This document shows, in pieces, positions 14,631 to 21,893 of a stretch of 22,344 bases of DNA. A program made the translations under genes and the position numbers. The stretch's first letter is position 1; each line of letters begins with the position of its first letter. The notes beneath the pieces were generated by a model, which saw only the letters and a list, made by a program, of their open reading frames with translations, was not told where the DNA came from and searched no databases. Source of the DNA: Lysobacter_K sp038248955 (lineage in GTDB: Bacteria; Pseudomonadota; Gammaproteobacteria; Xanthomonadales; Xanthomonadaceae); assembly GCA_038248955.1 (NCBI GenBank), contig JBBRWW010000042.1, positions 1 to 22,344 on the forward strand. The letters run 5' to 3'.

Positions 14631-14668
14631 TGGCGCGGCGCGGCGCAGCTGCGCAACATGCCGCGCCA
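14631..14668. repeat. Nested inverted repeat in the rodA-mltB spacer
   Basis: Outer arms TGGCGCGGC (14631-14639) and GCCGCGCCA (14660-14668) enclose a 12-nt palindrome GCGCAGCTGCGC (14643-14654). The structure begins 29 nt after the rodA stop on the minus strand. With no T-run it may reduce rather than end transcription into mltB, or protect the upstream message. This is inference. Confidence 0.45.
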
Positions 14669-14696
14669 CCCGGCGCGCGATGGCGGCCATCGGTGG

Positions 14697-15809
14697 CTAG
14701 CGGCCATGAACCGGCCGGTGCGCGCGCACCGCCATCACCACGCCCAAACCCGCCAGTAGCGACACCGCCGACGTGCCGCCATAGCTCAGCAGCGGCATCG
14801 GCACGCCAACGACCGGCAACAGCCCCGCGACCATGCCGCCGTTGACGATCACGTAGACGCAGAACGCCAGGCCGAGCGTGCCGGCGATCAGGCGCGAATA
14901 GCCGTCGCGCGCGTCGGCGGCGATCCACAGGCAGCGCCCGACCACGAACAGGTACAGCGCCAGCACCGTGACCACGCCGGCCCAGCCGAACTCCTCGCTG
15001 AGCACCGCGAAGATGAAGTCGGTGGTGTGCTCCGGGATGTAGTTCAGATGCACCTGGGTGCCCTCGCCCCAGCCCTTGCCGGTGAGCCCGCCGCCGCCGA
15101 TCGCGATCTTCGACTGGATGATGTTCCAGCCGGTGCCGAGCGGATCGGATTCGGGATTGAGGAAGGTCAGGACGCGATCCTTCTGGTAGGGACGCAGCAT
15201 CCAGATCCATGCCAACGGCGCGGCCGCGGCGACGCCGCCGAATGCCGCGCCGAACCACCACCACGGCAGCCCCGCGAGATACAGCGCGAACGCGCCGCTG
15301 ATGCCGACGAGCATGGCCGTGCCGAAGTCCGGCTGCAGCAGGATCAGCAGCGTCGGGATCGCGATGATCGTCCCGGCGATCAGTACCGTGGCGAATCGCG
15401 GCGGCAGCGGTTGGCGGTTGAGGTACCACGCCACCATCATCGGCAGGCTCAGCTTGAGCACCTCGGCCGGTTGGAAATAGAACACCTTGAGATCGATCCA
15501 GTGGTTGCCGTGCCTGCCCTTGCCGATGAACAGCACCAGCAGCAGCGGCAGCAACGACAGTCCGTAAACCTGCGGGGTCCAGTTGCGCAACTGCGCCGGC
15601 GGCATCCGCGACAGCGCCCACATCGCGGCCAGCCCCACGCCGAAGCGCGCACCCTGCGCCATGACCAGCCCCATCGACTGGTTGCCGGCGCTGTACAGCA
15701 CCGCCAGGCCGATCGCCATCAGCGCCAGCAAGGCGCCCAGCAGCATCAGGTCAATGGTGCGCAGGAAGCGCGCCACCAGATCGAACAGCCAGGCCAGGAT
15801 GGTGCTCAC
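14697..15809 (-). CDS. rodA: Peptidoglycan glycosyltransferase RodA (SEDS)
   Basis: RodA polymerises lipid II into glycan strands and works as a complex with PBP2 during elongation. The 370-residue protein has about ten membrane helices and SEDS signatures: YFQPAEVLKLSLP (111-123), LQPDFGTAM (158-166), and the periplasmic segment YIPEHTTDFIFAVLSEE (257-273), where D264 is at the position expected for the catalytic aspartate (E. coli D262). The C-terminal GVPMPLLSYGG is the usual family motif. The start is GTG at 15809, overlapping the mrdA stop as GTGA. The frame is open further upstream only because it runs antisense-shifted through the Pro/Ala tail of mrdA. No strong ribosome site is present, consistent with translational coupling. 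Confidence 0.95.
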   Translation of the reverse strand: MSTILAWLFDLVARFLRTIDLMLLGALLALMAIGLAVLYSAGNQSMGLVMAQGARFGVGLAAMWALSRMPPAQLRNWTPQVYGLSLLPLLLVLFIGKGRHGNHWIDLKVFYFQPAEVLKLSLPMMVAWYLNRQPLPPRFATVLIAGTIIAIPTLLILLQPDFGTAMLVGISGAFALYLAGLPWWWFGAAFGGVAAAAPLAWIWMLRPYQKDRVLTFLNPESDPLGTGWNIIQSKIAIGGGGLTGKGWGEGTQVHLNYIPEHTTDFIFAVLSEEFGWAGVVTVLALYLFVVGRCLWIAADARDGYSRLIAGTLGLAFCVYVIVNGGMVAGLLPVVGVPMPLLSYGGTSAVSLLAGLGVVMAVRAHRPVHGR

Positions 15810-17875
15810 CGCGTCGGCACCGGGGTCACGGTTGCCGGCTGCGGGGGCTTGACCACGGATCGCGCCGCCGCGCCTCGCGCCGAAACCGGCTTCGCCGATG
15901 CGGCTGCCGGGGGGGCCGGGGCCGGTGCCGCCACGGCCGGATCCGGGTCCGGTACCACCGCCGCCGCCGCCGGCACGAATGCCCCGCCCTGGGGCGAGCG
16001 CAGCAGCCCCGGTTCGGGCTCCGGCATGGTGCCCAGCAGCCACGCATCGAACACCTTGCGCGCGATCGGCGCGGCGGTGGTGCCGCCGTAGCCGCCGTGC
16101 TCGACCGACACCGCGATCGCGATGGTCGGATGGTCGGCCGGCGCATAGCCGATGAACAGCGCCTGGTGGCGCAGGTTATAGGGCAACGCATGCGGATTGA
16201 CGCTGACGTTTCCGCGTCGGCTGATCTTCTGCGCGGTGCCGGTCTTGCCGGCCATCAGGTACGTCACCCCGCGCGCCATCGCCGCGCCGGTGCCGCCGCC
16301 GTGGATGGTGGCGATCATGCCCTCCTGCACCGCGCGCAGCTGCTCGGGATGCTCGGTGATTCGGATCGGGGGCGGCTGCGGCAGCGGCGTCCAGCGACCC
16401 TGGTAACCGTCGCGACGGGCCGTGACGAGGTGCGGCGTGCGCATCAGGCCATCGTCGGCGATCGCCGCGGTGCCGCGCGCCAGTTGCAGCACGGTGGCCA
16501 CCCACGACCCCTGGCCGATACCGGCATTGACGGTCTCGCCGGGATACCACGGCTCCCTGCTGGTCTTGGCCTTGTCCTGCGGCGACGGCACCGCGCCCGA
16601 GCGCTCGCCGACCAGATCGATTCCGGTCGGCTGGCCGAACCCGTACTTGCGCATGTACTGGTCGAAGCGGGTGATGCCCATTTCGTAGGCGAGCTTGTAG
16701 TAATAGAAGTTCACCGAATGCGAGATCGACTTGCGCAGGTCGGTCCAGCCGGCGCCGCCGTGCGCGTCGCGCCAGCCCCTTTTCTGCCCCGGGATATGGA
16801 ATTCGCCGGTCGAGAACACCTTGTCCTCGGCGCGGCGCAAGCCGCTGTCCTGCCCGGCCAGCGCGATGAATGGCTTCACCGTCGAGCCCGGCGGACCCCC
16901 GCCGAGCAGGTTGCGGTTGAACATCGGCCGCGACGGGTTGTCCATCAGCGCGCGATAGGCAACGGTGGAGATGCCGTTGACGAACAGATTGGTGTCGTAA
17001 CCGGGCAGGCTCACGATGGCCAGGATCTCGCCGGTGCGCGGATCCACTGCCACCGCCGAGCCATCGTTGTCGCCGAATGCGGTGACCATCGCCTGCTGCA
17101 GGTCGAGGTCGATGCTCAGGCGCAGGTCGGCGCCCGGCACTGCCGGCACCCGCCCGACCCGACCCAGCGCCCTGCCCTCGACATTGGTCTCGATCTTTTC
17201 GTACCCCACCTTGCCGCGCAGCGCTTCCTCGTAGAAGCGTTCCACGCCGGTCTTGCCGATGTGGCTCAAGGCGGCCCCGGCCTCGCCGAGCTTCTCGGCA
17301 TCGTGGGCATCGATGCGCGCAACGTAGCCGATCACGTGCGAGAACAGTTCTCCATGCACGTACCGGCGATTGAGGTACGGCACGATTTCGATGCCCGGAT
17401 AGCGCCAGCGGTCGACCGCGAAGCGCGCGGCCTCCTCTTCGCTGATGCGCAGTTTCAGCGTCACCGGCTTGAACCCGCGGGTGACGCGGCGGGTCTCATC
17501 GAAATGCTTCAGGTCCTCCTCGCTCAACGCGACGATGCGCGACAGCGATGGCAGCCAGCGGTCGGGATCGCCCGCCTCCTGGGCGGTGACATCGAGCCGG
17601 AACGCCGGCACGTTGTCGGCCAGGATCCGGCCCCTGCGGTCGTAGATCAGCCCGCGGCCTGGCACCACCGGGCGCAGCGTGATCCGGTTGGCTTCCGAGC
17701 GCGTGGCGTACTCGGCGTGTTGCAGGATCTGCAGGCGGTAGTACCAGGTCGACAGCCCGGCCAGCGACAGCAGCACGCAGGCAAACGCGATCGCCGACCG
17801 GGCGCGGAACTGGTCGGCCTCGGCGGCGCCATTCTTGAGGACCCGGCGTCCGGGGCGTGGCTTGTGCAGCGCCAT
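15806..17875 (-). CDS. mrdA: Penicillin-binding protein 2 (elongation transpeptidase)
   Basis: PBP2 crosslinks the glycan made by RodA in the elongasome. The 689 residues comprise a cytoplasmic N-terminus, a single membrane helix (about 28-47), the pedestal domain with VVPGRGLIYDRRGRILA (70-86), and the transpeptidase domain with STVK (331-334), SVN (387-389) and KTG (544-546). The transpeptidase ends near residue 617. A tail of about 70 Ala/Pro/Val-rich residues follows, making the protein longer than E. coli PBP2 (633). The ATG at 17875 follows the mreD stop by 4 nt, with GAGG just upstream. The order mreD-mrdA-rodA is the classical one. Confidence 0.96.
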   Translation of the reverse strand: MALHKPRPGRRVLKNGAAEADQFRARSAIAFACVLLSLAGLSTWYYRLQILQHAEYATRSEANRITLRPVVPGRGLIYDRRGRILADNVPAFRLDVTAQEAGDPDRWLPSLSRIVALSEEDLKHFDETRRVTRGFKPVTLKLRISEEEAARFAVDRWRYPGIEIVPYLNRRYVHGELFSHVIGYVARIDAHDAEKLGEAGAALSHIGKTGVERFYEEALRGKVGYEKIETNVEGRALGRVGRVPAVPGADLRLSIDLDLQQAMVTAFGDNDGSAVAVDPRTGEILAIVSLPGYDTNLFVNGISTVAYRALMDNPSRPMFNRNLLGGGPPGSTVKPFIALAGQDSGLRRAEDKVFSTGEFHIPGQKRGWRDAHGGAGWTDLRKSISHSVNFYYYKLAYEMGITRFDQYMRKYGFGQPTGIDLVGERSGAVPSPQDKAKTSREPWYPGETVNAGIGQGSWVATVLQLARGTAAIADDGLMRTPHLVTARRDGYQGRWTPLPQPPPIRITEHPEQLRAVQEGMIATIHGGGTGAAMARGVTYLMAGKTGTAQKISRRGNVSVNPHALPYNLRHQALFIGYAPADHPTIAIAVSVEHGGYGGTTAAPIARKVFDAWLLGTMPEPEPGLLRSPQGGAFVPAAAAVVPDPDPAVAAPAPAPPAAASAKPVSARGAAARSVVKPPQPATVTPVPTR

Positions 17876-17879
17876 CGCC

Positions 17880-18362
17880 TCAGCGTCTCCGCCAATGGCC
17901 CAGGCGCAGCGCGTCGAGCAGCAGGAATACCGGCGCCCACAGCAGCATGCCGGCCACCGGGGCCAGCCAGAACATCGACGACAAGGTCGGTTTTCCCAAC
18001 GCGATCTGGATGGCGGCGCTGACGATCCGGTCGTTGAGCAGCAGCCCGCCGATCGCGATGGCCTGCTGCGACAGCGGGAAGAACCGCAGCCGCGCGCGGA
18101 AGCGCTGCAGGATGAAGGCCATGACCACCAAGCGCAGTGCCTGCTCGCCGAGCAGGCTGCCGAACGTGAGGTCGGCGAGCAGCCCGACCAAGAACGCGAA
18201 ACCCAGGCCGACGCGATCGGGGTCCTCGATCACCCAGTACGCCACCACCAGCGCCAGCCAGAACGGGCGCACGGGCTGCAGCGCCGGCGGCAACGGCAAC
18301 AGGCCCAGCAGGAGCGCGGCCAGCAGGCTCGTGGGCAATACCCAGTGCGAATGCGTGCGCAT
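17880..18362 (-). CDS. mreD: Rod shape-determining protein MreD
   Basis: A 160-residue polytopic inner-membrane protein of the MreD family. It has about five hydrophobic segments (about 8-25, 32-48, 55-70, 78-90 and 133-152) and the internal EDPDRVGLGFAFLVGLLADL pattern with its charged loop, which is common in MreD. In the elongasome it binds MreC and influences PBP2-RodA activity, and no enzymatic role is known. Its ATG shares one base with the mreC TGA (TGATG), and PBP2 begins 4 nt after its stop, so all three genes should be translated from one message. Length agrees with the family (about 160). Confidence 0.93.
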   Translation of the reverse strand: MRTHSHWVLPTSLLAALLLGLLPLPPALQPVRPFWLALVVAYWVIEDPDRVGLGFAFLVGLLADLTFGSLLGEQALRLVVMAFILQRFRARLRFFPLSQQAIAIGGLLLNDRIVSAAIQIALGKPTLSSMFWLAPVAGMLLWAPVFLLLDALRLGHWRRR

Positions 18363-19357
18363 CAGCGCGGTGGCCCGCTCGGCGGCGGGGCGGGCGGATC
18401 GACCGGCGCAGTGCCGGTTGCGTGGGAGGGGGTCGTAATCGCCGCTGCACCCTGCGCGTCACCAGCCACGACCCCCGCGGGTCCAACCACGCCATCGACC
18501 GACCCGCTCGGCGCCCGCACCGGCGCCGAGCGCAGCAGCAGCACGTCGCGGCCGCGATCCAGCTGGGCCGCCGGCCGCAGGTCGCCGACCAGGAACGCGC
18601 GGCTCTCGTCCGGCCGCAGCGCGGTGATCGTGCCGACCGGGAACCCCGGCGGGAAGCGACCGCCGAGGCCCGACGTCACCACGACGTCGCCGACCTTGAC
18701 GTCGCTCGACATCGCGATGCTCGCCAGGGCAAGGACATCGCTGCGGCCGCGGCCGTACGCCACCAGGCGCACGCCGTTGCGCGCGATCGCCACGGGCACG
18801 GCGTGATCGGGATCGGTCAGCAGCAGCACGGTGGCGTGCATCGGGGTGACGTCGATGACCTGGCCGAGCAGCCCACCGGCATCGATCACGCTCTGGCCGA
18901 TGCGAACGCCATCGCGGCTGCCGGCATCGAGCACCAGCCGTTGCCGGCTCGGGTCGAGGTCAATGTCCAGCACCGGCGCCAGCTGCACGTCCAGGCTGCC
19001 GCGTTGCGCCGCATCGAGCAACTCGCGCAGGCGCGCATTGTCGGCGGCCACGGTGGTCATGCGTGCCATCCGCGCGTGGTTCACCAGCAGTTCGTTGCGC
19101 AGCCGGCGGTTCTCGGCGCTCAACTGGGCGAGCGTGCCGGCGTCCTCGCGCAGGCGGCCGGCCATGCGCCCGGGCCAGCCGGCCACGGCCAGCAGCGGCC
19201 CCACGACCAGCGAGGCCTGCCGCCGCGACTGGTGCAGCCAGCCACCGCGGTGGTCCAGCACGATCAGCGCCACGGCCAGGGCCAGGTAGGCCATCAGCCG
19301 CAGCGTGCCGGTGACGTCGCCCGTGCGGGCATGGGAAGGACCGGCATAAGGCGGCAC
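18362..19357 (-). CDS. mreC: Rod shape-determining protein MreC
   Basis: A 331-residue bitopic protein that activates PBP2-RodA from the periplasm. A membrane helix (about 20-36, LRLMAYLALAVALIVLDH) follows a short cytoplasmic end. Next come a coiled coil rich in Leu/Asn/Arg (about 68-117) and the MreC beta-domain (about 122-275), with DAGSRDGVRIGQSVIDAGG and VGDVVVTSGLGGRFPPGFPVG as typical segments. The last roughly 55 residues are Ala/Pro/Gly-rich and end in PPAPPPSGPPR. The start is GTG at 19357 (MPPYAGP...). No obvious ribosome site precedes it. An internal start would cut into the region before the helix and leave the core intact. The gene overlaps mreD by one base. Confidence 0.93.
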   Translation of the reverse strand: MPPYAGPSHARTGDVTGTLRLMAYLALAVALIVLDHRGGWLHQSRRQASLVVGPLLAVAGWPGRMAGRLREDAGTLAQLSAENRRLRNELLVNHARMARMTTVAADNARLRELLDAAQRGSLDVQLAPVLDIDLDPSRQRLVLDAGSRDGVRIGQSVIDAGGLLGQVIDVTPMHATVLLLTDPDHAVPVAIARNGVRLVAYGRGRSDVLALASIAMSSDVKVGDVVVTSGLGGRFPPGFPVGTITALRPDESRAFLVGDLRPAAQLDRGRDVLLLRSAPVRAPSGSVDGVVGPAGVVAGDAQGAAAITTPSHATGTAPVDPPAPPPSGPPR

Positions 19358-19493
19358 GTCAGGCGATCTGCTTGAAGGAATGGGAGGATTGCAGGGACGG
19401 ATCCCGCGCCAATGGACGCGCTTGCCGCCGACCAGTCACGCGCCGGTTTCCTGCCGGGGCGTCCGATGCACGCCGGCGGTGGTCACCGAGCGG

Positions 19494-19508
19494 GCGCCGC
19501 CGCGGCGC
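19494..19508. repeat. GC inverted repeat in the mreB-mreC spacer
   Basis: GCGCCGC (19494-19500) and GCGGCGC (19502-19508) surround a single C, 28 nt past the mreB stop within the 178-nt mreB-mreC gap. No T-run follows on the minus strand, so I do not call it a terminator. It might set a lower level of mreC relative to mreB. Confidence 0.35.
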
Positions 19509-19535
19509 AAAGGTCGACCGCGGCCAACGGGCACG

Positions 19536-20582
19536 TCATTCCGGCGCGAAGAACTCGTTGCCGTGCATGTCGATCATCTCCAGGGCACGGCCACCGCCAC
19601 GGGCGACACAGGTCAGCGGGTCGTCGGCGACCTGCACGTGCAGGCCGGTCTCCTCGCTGATCAGGCGATCAAGGTCGCGCAACATCGCGCCGCCGCCGGT
19701 AAGCACGATGCCGCGCTCGGCGACGTCGGCGCACAGTTCCGGCGGCGTCTGTTCCAGGGCCAGCCGGATCGAAGCGATGATCCCGGACAGCGGCTCGCGC
19801 AGCGCCTCGTGGACCTCGTTGGCACCGATGGTGATCATCTTCGGCACGCCCTCGGCGAGGTTGCGGCCGGAGACATCCAGGGAGCGCGGCTCGACCTGCG
19901 CATACGCGCAACCGATCTCGATCTTGATGCGCTCGGCGGTGGCCTCGCCGATCAGGGTGCCGTAGGTGCGGCGCACGTAGGCGATGATCGCCTCGTCGAA
20001 CCGGTCGCCGCCGATGCGCACCGAGGCGGCATAGACGATGCCGTTGAGCGCGATCACCGCGACCTCGGTGGTGCCGCCGCCGACGTCCACCACCATCGAG
20101 CCGCGCGCCTCCGCCACCGGCATGCCGGCGCCGATCGCCGCGGCCATCGGCTCCTCGATCATGTAGACCTCGCGCGCGCCGGCCTCCTCGGCCGATTCCT
20201 TGATCGCGCGGCGCTCGACCTGGGTCGAGCCGCACGGCACGCATACCAGCACGCGTGGGCTCGGTCGAAGGAAGCGCGACTTGTGCACCTTGCGGATGAA
20301 GTGCTTGAGCATCTCTTCGGTGTAGGTGAAGTCGGCGATGACGCCATCCTTCATCGGCCGGATGGTGGTGATGTTGCCGGGGGTGCGGCCGAGCATCTGC
20401 TTGGCCTCCGCGCCGACCGCGGCGACCGAGCGGCTGCCCCCCACCATGCGGTCCTGGCGAACCGCGACGACCGATGGCTCGTTGAGGACGATGCCCTGGC
20501 CGCGGACGTAGATCAGGGTATTGGCCGTGCCCAGGTCGATGGAGAGGTCGTTGGAGAACATGCCGCGAAACTTCTTGAACAT
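19536..20582 (-). CDS. mreB: Rod shape-determining actin-like protein MreB
   Basis: MreB is the bacterial actin that forms membrane-bound filaments guiding elongasome movement. The 348 residues match E. coli MreB closely from the opening MFKKFRGMFSNDLSIDLGT to the closing EMIDMHG. The ATP site is visible: phosphate-1 loop DLGTANTLIY (16-25), phosphate-2 loop DVGGGTTEVAV (166-176) and the adenosine-side TGGGAMLRDLDRL segment near residue 290. The N-terminal amphipathic MFKKFRGMF suits membrane binding. I chose the ATG at 20582 because the family start is invariant there, while the longer open frame to 20774 adds unrelated Pro/Ala residues. The ribosome site is weak. It is the first gene of the cluster and is divergent from the PfkB-family kinase gene. 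Confidence 0.97.
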   Translation of the reverse strand: MFKKFRGMFSNDLSIDLGTANTLIYVRGQGIVLNEPSVVAVRQDRMVGGSRSVAAVGAEAKQMLGRTPGNITTIRPMKDGVIADFTYTEEMLKHFIRKVHKSRFLRPSPRVLVCVPCGSTQVERRAIKESAEEAGAREVYMIEEPMAAAIGAGMPVAEARGSMVVDVGGGTTEVAVIALNGIVYAASVRIGGDRFDEAIIAYVRRTYGTLIGEATAERIKIEIGCAYAQVEPRSLDVSGRNLAEGVPKMITIGANEVHEALREPLSGIIASIRLALEQTPPELCADVAERGIVLTGGGAMLRDLDRLISEETGLHVQVADDPLTCVARGGGRALEMIDMHGNEFFAPE

Positions 20583-20625
20583 CGGGGAATTGGCCGTCGA
20601 AAGGGGGGGCAAAAAGCTGCCCGCC

Positions 20626-20654
20626 AGCCTAACAACCGCCTGCGCACCGGGCAA
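20626..20654 (-). promoter_or_regulatory. mreB: Candidate sigma-70 promoter for the mreB cluster
   Basis: On the minus strand TTGCCC (20649-20654) and TAGGCT (20626-20631) are separated by exactly 17 nt and end 43 nt before the mreB ATG. Together with the AT-rich GCTTTTTG just after the -10, this is the best -35/-10 match I found in the window. Confidence 0.5.
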
Positions 20655-20869
20655 GGATAAAGGCGCGCAAGGCGACACCTTTCGACGTGGCGGGTCAGCG
20701 GAGGTTGGGAGCACTCCCCAGCGGGCGTGAGCGGCATCACAGTTCTGCGGCGCCGGCGAGCCCATTGCCGCCACGCTGGCCCAGCGGCGACGCAGCCGCT
20801 ACCCTAGCCGCCGCGCGGCGCCTCGACCGCCGCACCACCGCACTACCCACAACCCCATGGGAATCACGA

Positions 20870-21802
20870 ATGTCTGCACTGATCTGCGGCTCGCTGGCCT
20901 ACGACACCATCATGGTGTTCCCCGACCAGTTCAAGAACCACATCCTGCCGGACAAGGTGCACATCCTGAACGTGTCGTTCCTGGTGCCGCGGATGCGCCG
21001 CGAATTCGGCGGTTGCGCGGGCAACATCGCCTACAACCTCAAGCTGCTCGGCGGAGAACCCATTCCGATGGCGACCGTCGGCCAGGATTTCGGCCCGTAC
21101 CGCGAGTGGTTCGAGGAGCAGGACATCCGCCTCGACCAGGTCAAGGTGATCGATGAACTGTTCACGCCGCAGGCGTTCATCACCACCGACCTGGACAACA
21201 ACCAGATCACCGCGTTCCATCCCGGCGCGATGATGCGCAGCCACGAAAACCACGTGCGCGACGTCGCCGGCGTCACGTTCGGCATCGTCAGCCCGGACGG
21301 CCGCGACGGCATGCTGCAGAACGCCACCGAGTTCGCCGCCGCCGGCATCCCCTTCATCTTCGATCCCGGCCAGGCGATGCCGCTGTTCAATGGCGAGGAA
21401 CTGCGCCACTTCATCGAGCAGGCCGACTACGTCACCGTCAACGATTACGAATCCAACCTGCTGCAGGAGCGCACCGGCTGGGACGAGAAGACCATCGCCG
21501 GCAAGGTTCGCGCCTACATCGCGACGCGCGGCCCGCGCGGGTCGCTGATCCACGCCGATGGCGCCATCATCGACATCCCGCCGGCGCACGAGCGCCGCGT
21601 CACCGACCCGACCGGCTGCGGCGATGCCTACCGCGCCGGGCTGATCTTCGGCTTGATGAAAGGCACCGACATCGCGACCTGTGGCCGCATGGCGTCACTG
21701 ATGGGCGCGCTCAAGGTCGAACATCCGGGCACCCAGAACCAGCGCTTCGACTACGACGAGTTCGCCGGGCAGTTCCTGCAGCAGTTCGGCTACGCGCTCT
21801 GA
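20870..21802 (+). CDS. PfkB-family carbohydrate/nucleoside kinase (adenosine-kinase-like)
   Basis: A 310-residue cytoplasmic ribokinase-fold kinase. The N-terminal SALICGSLAYDTIMVF and the GGCAGNIAYNLKLLGG segment (47-62) are the substrate-binding glycine-rich motif of the PfkB family. DPTGCGDAYRAGL (246-258) is the second signature, with D252 as the catalytic base and the adjacent glycines as the anion hole. The GGCAGNIAYN form resembles proteins annotated as adenosine kinase or carbohydrate kinase in proteobacteria. The substrate (adenosine, ribose or another sugar) cannot be fixed by sequence alone. The ATG at 20870 is preferred to the frame opening at 20687 because the beta strand ALICGSLAYD should be near the N-terminus. 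A weak GGAA precedes it. The gene is monocistronic, ended by a strong terminator. Confidence 0.92.
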   Translation: MSALICGSLAYDTIMVFPDQFKNHILPDKVHILNVSFLVPRMRREFGGCAGNIAYNLKLLGGEPIPMATVGQDFGPYREWFEEQDIRLDQVKVIDELFTPQAFITTDLDNNQITAFHPGAMMRSHENHVRDVAGVTFGIVSPDGRDGMLQNATEFAAAGIPFIFDPGQAMPLFNGEELRHFIEQADYVTVNDYESNLLQERTGWDEKTIAGKVRAYIATRGPRGSLIHADGAIIDIPPAHERRVTDPTGCGDAYRAGLIFGLMKGTDIATCGRMASLMGALKVEHPGTQNQRFDYDEFAGQFLQQFGYAL

Positions 21803-21833
21803 GCTGACGCCACGGCATCCGCAGCCAGGACGA

Positions 21834-21857
21834 CCCCGCCATGCGCGGGGTTTTTCT
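21834..21857 (+). terminator. Intrinsic terminator of the PfkB-family kinase gene
   Basis: CCCCGC (21834-21839), a CATGC loop, and GCGGGG (21845-21850) are followed directly by TTTTTCTT. This is the clearest rho-independent terminator in the window. It begins 32 nt after the kinase stop. Confidence 0.92.
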
Positions 21858-21893
21858 TGCGCCGCGGCGCCGACGCGCGGCGACCGCGCGTGC

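Noticed and set aside
16097..18022. 641-codon plus-strand open frame opposite mrdA
   Set aside because: It lies antisense to PBP2 with all three transpeptidase motifs intact. The composition is His/Arg/Gln/Ala-rich without structure.
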